A stretch of DNA of 34,251 bases, from assembly GCA_016783125.1 (NCBI GenBank), contig JADHXE010000010.1, positions 1 through 34,251 on the forward strand. Reading direction: 5' to 3'. A program made the position numbers and the translations under genes. This document shows positions 22,225 through 34,200 of this stretch, in pieces. The notes under the pieces are model-generated. The model ran no database searches. It worked only from the letters and a program-made list of their open reading frames with translations, and was not told the DNA's origin. Numbering within the stretch: the first letter of the stretch is position 1; every line of letters begins with the position of its first letter. This DNA comes from Anaerolineales bacterium. GTDB taxonomy: Bacteria; Chloroflexota; Anaerolineae; Anaerolineales; UBA11858.

Positions 22225-25200
22225 ATGGGCTCTTTCGTGGAAGGCCAAAATAGAAATTCAATACTGTTTAGTATTGATCAGAAATTTTTATTTCGTGTTC
22301 TGGTGTTGTTTATCGCGCTTCTTCTGTTGGCCATTCCCGCACAAGTTGTTCATGCAGGCGAAGATGTCAATCCTCCACCGGGAGACAACCTTCCGATAGT
22401 GGATGCTACCCCGGACACCAATACCCCTGACAATATGAACAATGAACCGGCAGACGGCTCCGTTTCTACGGCCTCTTCTGCCGGTTCTTTGTTATCTGAT
22501 AATGAGAGTCTGGATACATCCGGGGATACTAATACCTTACCAGATGACACTTCTCTAGAAATTTTGATTGTTTTGGAAGACACTTCGCCTAATGCGTCAG
22601 ATACTGAACTGGCAGAAGAATCCGTAGGCATAGATCCATCTACTGAGTCTTCGTTTTCTGATGATGGGGAATTGGAAACGAGTGGGGATGATGCAATGTC
22701 AGAAGGCACAGATAAAGCGATAATAGATGAAGCAGAGGTGCAAGGGCCGGATAGAGGAAGTTTTATTTCCGAGGATACCGATATCATACTTGAATCTGAG
22801 ACCGTTGAGAGTGGTGTGATTGGTATTCTAGATAATTCTTCAGAGGATGAGATAATCACCGAGGAAGAAGAGTCAGCGCAAACGGAAGAAAGCCCAGCCG
22901 TCCTCGATGAGAACGTCATCGTCCCCGACCCATACTTCTTCGTGGGCGCCGTCAAGCACAGCTTCCTGCCCAGCGGCGGCGACTGTCAGGGCGATGCTAA
23001 CTGTGCCGTTTCGACGACGCCCATTCAAGACGCCATCAACGCAGTAACTGGTGGGCTGACCCCTGATGATGGCACTATATATATGGAAAGCGGGATCTAC
23101 GAAGAGAATGTTTTGTTAGAAAACCTTGACATCGACCTGACCCTGGTAGGTGGGGTTGATGGTGGGGATACAACAGTCGAAGGTACGTTCTTCATTGGGA
23201 ATTCATCTGGCCAAATTGTCGTAAGCCAGTTGGTCTTTAACGCTGGCTTGAGCATTGTTGGGTCAGATGATGTGACTATGCAAGATAGCACATTCAATGC
23301 TGGCATCGTAGTCATCAACACGGTCCTGGTTGTAGAAGACAGTACACTCAACGCCGGCTTGGCTGTTATCAACTCGTCGGTCGAAGTTGTCAACAGCACG
23401 GTCAACGCCGGAGTTGCAGAGATCAGTTCTAATGTGACCATCATCGATGCTGACCAAGATGGTGACGCAGACGTTGTCGTAGAAGACTCAACAGTGTCAG
23501 TGGAGAATACCACCTTCAACGATGGCGCGAGCGTGCAGGTTGAGAACTCAGCCTTGGATATTACCGGAACAGCGGGCGATGATGTTCTTGAAATCAATCT
23601 GACTGGTGAAAATAAAAACACTGTAGTCGTCGATGGCGGTGAGGTCGCAGATAGCCTGACACTCAATATGGGCGGCATGATTGATGATGTAGTAGTGACC
23701 GATAGCGGTACATCCGGCGATGATAGCCTGGCCATCATCTTTAGCAGAGATGAAGATGCACGATTGAGCGGCGCTCAAGTGGTGGCCGGGAGCGAGATCG
23801 TCAGATATAACAAGGAAGAAAATCTTAGCCTGAGTGTGGAGACGAACATCGAACTGAGCGGGACGATAATCGTCGAGAAGCAGCTCACATTTGTCTCGAC
23901 GCAGGGTAGCATTGTGCAGACAGACGGCGCGCTGGTGGCTGATAGTTTGCTACTCCAGGCAGCGAAGGGCTTGGGTAGTGCGGAAACGCCCATCCAAACA
24001 GAGGTTATCAAGCTGGCAGCGCAGGCGACCGATTCTGGCGGCGTTTATGTGGAGAATAAGGGCGGTCTGATCATCGCCAAGATTGATGATGTTGTCGGCG
24101 TTAGTGCTGCGAGCGGTGGTATTGGAATTAGCGCCAGCGGCCCTTTGACCATCTGTTATTGTATTGTCGAAGCCGGTGGTGGAGATATAACCATCGCAGC
24201 GGTTGGTGATCCAGATGCAGGCGCGAACGTGACCGTGAACGCAGACATAAGCGCCTCGGGCGGGGATGGTAGCATTACGATCAATGCTGCCAATGACATT
24301 ATCCAGAACGCCGGGACGAAGGTCTCTACGACCGGCACGGGTGTTATCGCGTACAATGCTGGCCAAAATACGCATACAGCTGTCATAACAATATTCGGAG
24401 ATGTGGCGAGTGAGAGTGGGCCGATCACCATCCATGCAACCAACGGCGTGACCATTGGTGCGGATGCCCGTGTTACCACTGCTGGTGATCTTACTATCAA
24501 CGCCGATAGCGATGGTGATGGTATCGGTATATTTGTGCTGCTAGAGACTGCCGCGATTAGTGTACAGGACAGCAGCATAAACATTATTGCAGCGGATATT
24601 GATCTTGGTGGGCAGATCACGGCTGGTGATGGGGATGTCAGTCTTCAAACGTCCCAGGAAGATGCTGAACTGTTTATTGGTGTTGACGGGGTGGGGTTCT
24701 CCTTAAATTCCGCTGAATTGAGTCGGATTTTCACAACCAGTAACGTCACGCTGGGCGCCGAGACCGCTCATGGGCTTGTCCAGGTGGACGAGTTGGAACT
24801 TGCAACAGCTGGCTACAATTTGGCTATCTACGGGGGTGAATTTGATCTCGGTGAAATCACTTTAGCATTAGGTATGGTTTTGCAATTGGCAGCGATTGGG
24901 GGGATTTTCGATCGTAATGGCAATGGTCGTAACATTACCATCCCCGGTGGGTCGCTGTTCATGCGCGCTGCCAATGTTGGTACAGCGACTGACCCCATCG
25001 AAACCGATGTGGGCATGTTCTCGGCGCAAGTCAATATCGTAGGCGGGGCATTCGTCAGCGACCTCAATCACACCGACCCGCCGCAGGGTGTTGGTCTATA
25101 TATAACGAACGAAGGTGATCTCACTATAGGCGGCAGTGGTTTAGCTGTAGATGGTGAGATTTTTATTTCTACAACTGGACGATTGGAAATTGCGGCTCCC

Positions 25201-28200
25201 GTGGAGGCTTCTGGCTCGGTGAGGTTGACCGCTTTCGAGTTGGATGTTCAGGCTGACGTTTGGGGTGATCCTGTTTTCTTGAACGAAGTACCTGATCCGC
25301 ACCTGACCAGCAGTAGCACTCTATACAATTATTTGACCATTCAAGAAGCTATCAATGCTGTAGCGGGCGGACTAACCCCCGATGATGGCACTATCTACGT
25401 CGAGAGCGGAACATATACCGAAAATCTAACCTTAACAAACCTTTCAGATTTGATCATTCTCGTTGAGAATAGTGGTGAAGCAACTATCGACGGTACAATC
25501 AGTATTACTAACGGGTCTAATATCCAGTTTGAAGGTTTCTCAATTACAAATACAATTACCTTAACGAATTCAAGTGGGATCAGCTTCGTTGGCACCAGTG
25601 GTGACGATAGCTTTGATTTTAGTCTTAGCAGTACTGGCGATGTGGCTGTGGATAGCGCTGCTGGCACGGATACCGTTAATGTAGATGGAACTCTAGAGAT
25701 CGAAATTACCGCTATCGCGGATTATGAGCAGTTCACCGTCACCAATACAGAAACTTTGAATTTGAGTGGTACATTAGAAATCACTCTTGTGGGTGGCTTC
25801 GCTCCTTCCGAAGGTCAGACTTTCGAGTTTATAACCTTTGGCTCCGCTTCGGGTGATTTTGCTTCCTTCAGCGGGTTATGGATTGGAAGTGGCTTGTATT
25901 TCCAGCCGGTACTGAGTGGATCGAATTATGTTCTGCAAGTAACCAAGGTCCCAGGCAGCTTTGAGAATGTCACCCTCGATACTCAAGCTATGCTGGATGA
26001 CCTGATGGAAGTCGTTGCCAATAAAGCAAGCGGACCAGTCACCGTCAGCGGCAGCCTGGAATTCTCGGATTTCGTGACGGTCAGCGGCAGCATCGGATTT
26101 GAGAGAGATGGCACACAGGTCAAGGTTGCTGCAAACAATATTAGTTCACAACTTGTAGCAGGTAGTTTCCAAGCAGGGGTTTCCAATGGATCTCTGGCCA
26201 TGATCCTTAAGGATACCGGTGAGCGGATCGTGTATGCCAGCGGCTCGTTCAATCTCAGTGGTGGTGATTTTATCAATGCAAGTGGGACGATAACTGTCAA
26301 AGAAAACGACACGGGGTCGAATTTCAGCGCTCAAGATGTCACTGTTGGTGCGGTGACCGTTAGTGTGGAGGCAATCACAATTGGCGAGCAGTCGATTTCG
26401 GGAACAGGCTTGAATGTAGATGTTTCTGGTTTTGTTTCTCTTTCAGGCAATCTGGGGTTCAAGAAGAGCGGTGCTGAGATCATCGCAGTGGGTTCGAGCA
26501 TCACGGTGGAGCTTACAGCAGGCCCAGCAAGTGTGAAGCTAGAGGACGCAGGGTTTGGGTTGCAGACGGATGGGACGGACACGGTCTTCGAGCTGTCTGG
26601 GAGCAACTTCAGCGCCGTGATTACGGGATTAGCGAGTATTACAGCGACGAGTGTGTTGGTGCAATACAACTCCTCGGCGAGCACGGTGTTCAGTGCGACG
26701 ACGCTGACAGTGGGTGCGATCAGCTACACGTTTGGGGCAGACATTGCGGCGGATACAGTGGCGTTTGCGGTGACGGGTTTCAATGCGAGCGTGGCGGACT
26801 TTGTTACGATCTCGGGCAATCTGGGGTTCAAGAAGTACACGGATGACAATAGCACGCCATTGGATGATACCGATGATGTGACGTATTTGATCGCAGTGGG
26901 AGCGAGTGTGACGGCCTCGCTGGTGGTTGGCCCAGCAAGTGTGAAGCTAGAGAACGCTGGTTTTGGTTTGCAGGTGAATGGTTCGGCGGTCTCGTTTGAA
27001 CTGAAGAGCGCAGGCGCGGCGGGCTCAAACGGTTTCAGTGCGGTGATAGATGGTCTGGCGAGTGTTACAGCGGATAGCGTGCTGGTGCAATACACGAGTG
27101 CGACAGGAGCGGTGACGGCAGGGACGACGATCAGCGTGGGGGCGACGTTGAGCTACACGTTTACGGAAGCGATCGCCAACAGCACGGTGGCGTTTGCGGT
27201 TGGTGGATTTTCTGCAAATATTTTCGATTTTTTGCAGATTTTCGGTGGCAGCTTTGCCTTCAAGAAATCTACGGGTGATTTCATCATCACCGATGCCAGC
27301 ACGCATACCAGCACAGCCCTCTCAGGGGTGAGCTACATGGAAGTGGGTGGACATGTGGCGACGGCCTTTGCGGGTGTGGGCAGCATCGGCTTCAATCTGA
27401 CCACGCTGGACTTTGGGATGGTGATGATGAGTAGTGGGGGCGTGAACTACACGGCGCTGAAAGCGGATGTGGCGAGTGCAAGTTTAGTGGGGATCAATGG
27501 GCTGACGGCGATAAGCAGCCTGAGCGTGATCATCAACCGCACCAGCGACACGAACAATCCGAACAAAGTTCTGGACTTCAAAGACACCGATGATGCGACG
27601 AACGCGACAGACAATGCAGCGACGGCACGAAGCATCGCCACGGGCCCGACCACGCCGGACGTTTCTCTGAATATAGATGGAGACGAAGGATCGTTGCTGC
27701 AGGTATCCGGCGGCTTAACTCTTCAAATAGCGGGTTTTGTTTCCCTGACTGGTAACTTTGGCTTCAAGAAGACAGGGACGAAGTTGTTAGTGGGGGCGGC
27801 TGGGATAACCACTTTCCTGGGCACGAGCGACGAGAGCATGGGCGTTCAGGTGACCAATGCTGATCTGGGTATGGTGCTGTACCAAGATGGAACTTACGCA
27901 TTGGATGCCTCGGCAACTGCTGCACTGGTGGGGTTTGATAATATCCTGACCTTGAGCGGCACCGTTGGGGTGCGCGTCAATACAACCGGCGGCGCGGTCA
28001 ACGAGAGCCTGGATGTTAACGGTCAGACAGTGAATATCGTCTTCAGCGCTGCCCAGGGGAATGTGCAAGGCTTCTCCGGTACGAATGTCACCCTTGCAAT
28101 TGCTGGATTTGTAACCTTGAATGGCAGTTTTGCCTTCGAGAAAAGTGGGACAGCCCCAAATACCAAGATTTTGGTGGGTGCGTCCGGGATCAATGCCTTC

Positions 28201-31200
28201 CTGGGTGTGGGGGCAGATACGCAGGATCCAAATGATGATATGGGCGTTCTCGTGAAGAATGCCAACTTGGGCCTGGTGCTCTATTCGAATCAAACCTATG
28301 CCCTGGACGCCTCAGCATCGGCCGAGCTGGTAGGCTTTGATAACATCCTAACCTTGAGCGGAACCGTTGGGGTGCGCGTCAATACTACCAATGGTGCAGT
28401 CAACGAAACGGTAGTTGTTGGTACCGATACAGTAAATATCATCTTCAGTGAGACTCAGGGGAACGTTCAGGGCTTCTCCGGCAGTGTAGATCTCACCATC
28501 GTCGATTTTGTGACCATCTCCGGTGGTTTTGGATTTGAAAAAGAAGTTGAAGGATCAGTCACCAGATTGCTGGTTGGCGCGGCAAATATCAATGCCTTCT
28601 TAGGCGTTGGAGCGGATACCGAAACTACAGATGATGATATCGGCATTCAGGTGAAAGATGCCAACCTGGGCCTGCTCTTGATCAAGAATGGCACTGCCGA
28701 TGCCACATATGCCCTGGATGCCTCCGGCACAGCCGCCCTGGTGGGGTTAGACGGACTCATAATCGAAGGTTCTCTGGGCGTGCGCATCAACAAGACCGGC
28801 CAGACCGTTGATGAAACCATATCTACGCCCGCCGGGGATGTGAACGTAAAGTTCACCACAGCCGAGAATATTCAGGCCTTTAGCGGCAGCGTGACGATCA
28901 AGGTAGCAGAGGTCTTTGTACTATCGGGCAGCATCACAGCCATTCAGCGGGCCAATGGCACAGTGTTTGTCGATATCCCCAATGTTTCCTTGAGCATAAC
29001 TGTGGATGGGACGGAGATGTTCGGCATTTCCGCCGCAGCTCGCTTCAGCATCAGCCCGGCGGATGGCTTCCGCCTGATGGACATGCGCGTGACTGAGTTT
29101 ACGTTGTTTGGCGTGACGGCTGACGCTTCACCCAACTATGTAGGTGATGCCACTGATATCTTCAATGCGGGATTGAATCTGGGCAACCCGCCGCCTCCTG
29201 ACAGCCCGCCTGATGCTACGCTGGCCTTCCCATTGATGGATGGGCAGATTGATGCCCGCACGCTCAATCTCCGCAAATATATTGACGTTACTTATAACGA
29301 TTATAGCGGCACGGGTTTGAATATCTCTTCGATCACCGATGCCGATGCCGAATTCAACCTTTCTGGTGTGGGAGATGCTCAACTTAGCAGCGTTGTACCC
29401 CTAAATGGCACTACCTTCCGATATAGCTTTACCGATAAAGATACCAGCAATGATATTGATCTATTTATTCCTGGCCTGGTTAGCGTTTCTTTCGTTGCTG
29501 GCGGTTGGTATGACCAGAGCGCGACCCCTAAGGCCAACCTTGCAGAGACTGAAACATTCACAGTTGTGGACGGGCGCGGCGCTGCTACAAAGACTCTAGC
29601 GCTTGGCCCTCTCTCTCTTGAAGGTCCCTCAGTAGGCATTGAAGATTTCCAATTCAAGATGGTCGATAAAGAGGGTACGAAGATCCCTCGCCTATTGATC
29701 ATGATTGGCCTGGGCCTGGACCGGGCTGCCTTGGACTTTGGCTCCGAACAATCGGGCAGTGGAGTTAAAGTAGAACTGCTGGGCTTGATGGGTGCATTCG
29801 AAGTGGCCGTTGATCTGGATATTACCGACCCAGACTTCCCCTTTGTATTCCCAGATATCAGCGCCACGGGCCGCTTTGCCATAAGTGTTGATGAATTATA
29901 TGTAGATATACCAAAGATTTTGAAAGTGGAAGGCTTTTCAATCTCTGTTAACTACGACCCCAATTATGATCCCGCAGCGCATAACGGCGAGAGCCAGCAA
30001 ATCATTGAAGTCGTCAGCCTGGAAGTTGAAATTATCCCCATTTCGCTGAAAGGTGCGCTAACACAATACACCAGAACTGATGGCACGATTATCCCCGGCT
30101 TGAGCGTGCGCACCGATGGTTTCAGGTTGGGAGATGCTTCGCTGCAATACACTGGTGAAATCTCGCTTGGCACTATCCTGAAGATAAAAGGAATCAAGGC
30201 GGGTGTTACAGATTTTGGCATAACCTTTGGACAAGCGTTTTCCTTCGATGGCGAAGTATATATCGCCGCAGATGGGGCTTGGCTCTTCCCGGGATCGTCC
30301 TTCGAGGGCAGTATCACCGATGGTCCTGATGCCGACACCGAGGCTGTGCGCGCTGCGATAACCTTTACCGGCAACGTTCCGGATGGCTTCAAGTTCCATG
30401 CCGATCAATTCTCCTTCAAATTTGCCTCCGTATTGGAGATCTATGGCAGCGGCTTTGACGTTGATACAAATGCTGAATGTGTGAATAATGTATGTGGAGA
30501 GGTAGTTGCCTTTGATTCTCTGGGGGCCAAGCTCTCTGCTGGCCCGTTGAATATCGGCGGCGAGATGCGGCACTTTGCCTTCTTGGCAGATGGCAGCTTC
30601 AAGACCAACCCAGGTTTCGGGGTATTCTTTAGCACAAAGAGCGCCACAGGCGACTCGATCGGCTGGCCTTCATTTATCCCCATCCAGATCACTGAACTTG
30701 GCATCGAGTGGCCGGATATTAATAATGACCCCTTTGACTTTGTACTAACAGTTTCTGCTTCAGTAACCAGTTTCTATGGCCTGCCAATCCAGGTGACTGG
30801 CGGGGTAGATGGGATCAAGATCGATCTTGGCGAACTGGCTGCGGGAAGATTCCCAATCGTCGATATTGCCGGGATCGCGGTGGGTATTGAGGGAGATTTA
30901 TTTGGAGGCACGATTAAGGCCGGATTGATCGGCGGCATTATCAAGGTCGATGATCAGGGTAATATGATCCCGTCGAACGATCCCAACAACACACCAGTCC
31001 ATGACCGTATCCTGTTTATGGGCGTTGAGGGCGGCTTTGAGATACCGGCTATGGGCGGTATGTTCATCCGCTTTGCATTATCCGAACTAGGCCCATTGAG
31101 TGTCTTCATCTCCGCTGCCGCGCCGACCGGGATCATCATCGAGCCGCATATTGGCCTGACCCTGGGTGATTTCAGCGGCGGCGTGGAGTTCTTCACGAGT

Positions 31201-34200
31201 TTGCCATCCATTAGAGAACCATCCGATTTGCGCGATCCAGCCTTCGGGCTGCCAACCGAAATGACCGCAGATCAGTGGCTAGCAGATGTGAAGCAGAAGG
31301 TAGTCAATCAGTATAACGCCATGAAGGGCAATTCTAACCTGCCGGGATTCTTGGCGGCCTTTATTTCACCAATGGTGATTACCGGCGGCGGGAAGATCTA
31401 TTCCAGCTACGCATCGAAGGCTACCTTCAATGGCGAGGTTGTTATCAAGATCAGCACAGATGGTAAATTCTTGCTGGTGGGTAAACTCAACTTTGCTGCC
31501 GATAACCTGAGCATCACCGCTAGAATGTATGCCGATGTTTCCAAGATCGATACAGGGGATGCGGCTATCCTCTTCCTGGCAGAAATCCCCGAGCAATTCC
31601 GCTTCCTGGTGGTCGAGGGTAAGTTCCAGATGGGCTTCAACGGGCCTGACGGCGAGCCTGTTGAAATTCCCTTTGCGCAAGCAGCTCCTGCAGCTACTCC
31701 TTATGCCAACCTGTTCTCACCTGGAAATGGCGGCGGAATCAGTCTCAATGAGATCAACGACCAGGATTATATTGATATCGCATATGGCGCCAGCGACGGG
31801 GCCAATCTGGTTGCATCCAAGATTACTGATGCTGATCCAGAATTTGCCATTTCTGGTTCGGGTATAGGTAATGTTGCTTTTAGCGGCGCCCCCACAGAGG
31901 TAGAAGACACACCCGGCGTTTATCGTTATACCTTCACAGGCGCATTTGTCCCCGGCGATGTGAATTTTGACTTTATCGCTGGAAGCTGGGAAGACGAATC
32001 GGGCGGCACGATCCTTCAAAATGTCGCTGAAACGGAGATATTTACCGTTCAGGTTCCCAGCGCGGCGATTGCGACTCCTGAGGATGGCGGTTCGATCAGC
32101 ATCGCAGACATCAACGCTGGCGGGCAAATTTCTTTGCGCTTCTCCGCTCCGGAGGGCAGCGCATTAGACGATACTACACTCAGCGGGAATGATATTGAAC
32201 TGCTATGCGGCGGAGTGGATTGCGGCATTACGCTTGGTGGTCCAACACTGGTAACTGGCAGCCCGAATACCTACGAGTTCAGCATCACGAATGGCAGTTT
32301 CACTACCGGCCAAGTCACCGTGAATATCGCCGCGGGCGCATTCTCTGATACGGCTGGAAGCCTCAATGTCGATATTACGCAAACATTTACTGTCTACAGC
32401 ACAACGGCAATTTTGATTAACCCGGTGGCGGGCGCGCAGATTGATGTTGGCTCCTTGAATCAGCTTGGTTACCTGGAAGTGCAATATATCCCCGCCAATG
32501 ACGGCGGCACAATCACCCTGGATGGTAACACGCAGTTCACACTTTCAGGTGTTGGGGCAAATGGGGTTACTTTTGAAAGCCCTGTGGCGGTTGATGGGCT
32601 TGATAACACCTATCGTTATTACTTCTCCGATGGCAAAGCTTTCACAACCGGTGAGGTTCAAATCACCTACGTGGCCGGAAGCTGGGAAGACGACGCCAAT
32701 AACGAGAGCATTGCCGAGACGCAGAACTTCATTTCTGCAGGCCCGACGGCTTACCTGGCAGGTGGTTTGGAGAAACCGATTGTTGGTTTGAGCATTATCA
32801 ATGAGGTGGACGGCAATGGTAAGAAATATATTCAAGTGCAGTACCAGCCGACCTACGACGCTGCGCTCGTTGATATCGACGGCAATGAATTTGTACTCAG
32901 TGGCGCTGGAGCCGCCGGAATCACGAATGTTGGAACTGCCGAACTCGTAGATAGCGTAACTAATACGTATCGCTATGAGATCACTGGAGATTTCGTTGAG
33001 GGCCTCGTTGAAGTCAGCTTCCAGGCCGATAGCTTCTACGCCAAGTATGGTGATGGAGCAAACGACAAATACGGCAACCTGGCAGAAACAGAAACCTTTA
33101 CCCTGGCTTCCCCAACAGTCGACCTTTATAACCCAGCATATGGGGACTCGATTTTCTATGACGATTTGAACCAGGCAGAATATGTCTTCGTTCAATTCTC
33201 AGACCCAACTGGCAGCGATCTGGATCAGGTTTTGCTAGATGGGAATAAGATCATTCTGGGTGGTACAGGCGCAGAAGATGTAACTATGATTGCAGGCGCT
33301 CCAATTTCTGCATATGATCAGAGCGTGTGTGACCTGGCTGACCTTTGCGGTATTGATCCTGAAGATCAAAAAGAAATCTGGGCTTACCGCTTCACAGGTC
33401 AATTTAAACAGGGTGCGGTAAATCTAACGTTCTCCGAAGGAAGCTTCGGCTTTGAAGACAGCGGCATTAATCAAGAAGAGACTGAGAGTTTTGCGGTCAT
33501 TGGTCAAGCCGCTGGCATGGAATTCTTGATTGAAGGGTCGATTGCCTATTACGTACCGTTCTTGAACATCGAATTGTTTGCTATTGAAGGCCGCGCTTCT
33601 CTGACCACCGAGGTGACTACGGATCAGGGTGGAAATATAACCGCAGCCAGATTTATTTTGGAATCATCTGGGTCGATGCGCATGATCTACCTGGGGACTG
33701 TGGGATCGGCGGCTGCCAAACTTGTCTTGGCGATCCCCGTTCCAGATAACCCTTGCGGTATCAGCAACATAATCAATGGGGATGCAGATTGTGATTTGCC
33801 CATCCCCGAGCTTTGGGGTGTGGTCAATATCGAGACCAACTTTGACAGACTCAAACAAATTGGCATCGACCTTGATACATTTACTGAACTACATCTGAAC
33901 GTTACCAATGAGACGAAGTACGAGACGCTCGAGTTGCCCGTTCATCATGCCTCCATCGGCCTGGCTGGTGATTTGAATAGCGGAACTCTCACAGATACTT
34001 TGCGAGCCGAGTATGATACGTATCATCTACCTTTAGGAGATTCTGTTACAGTTGAAGTTCTGGAAACAGATAAGCGCTGGAAGATTTCAGACACTGATGG
34101 AAATGTGTATACTCTAGCAGGCTGTCGGAGAAGTAGGGATGTCACCACCAAAAGGAGCGAAATATACCCCAAAGAGCGGCTAATGGCCTTGCCAATGATC

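Noticed and set aside
22187-22399. 70-codon plus-strand ORF overlapping the start of the giant gene
   Set aside because: It is out of frame with the signal peptide frame, rich in aromatic and Cys residues and has no supporting signals. The giant frame explains the region.
22350-22955. 201-codon minus-strand ORF rich in Ser/Ile/Val opposite the giant gene's linker
   Set aside because: It mirrors a low-complexity acidic linker, has no ribosome site and lies wholly inside a frame with a signal peptide and domain structure. Similar minus-strand frames at 23097-23738, 24156-24620 and 26331-27095 were rejected for the same reason.
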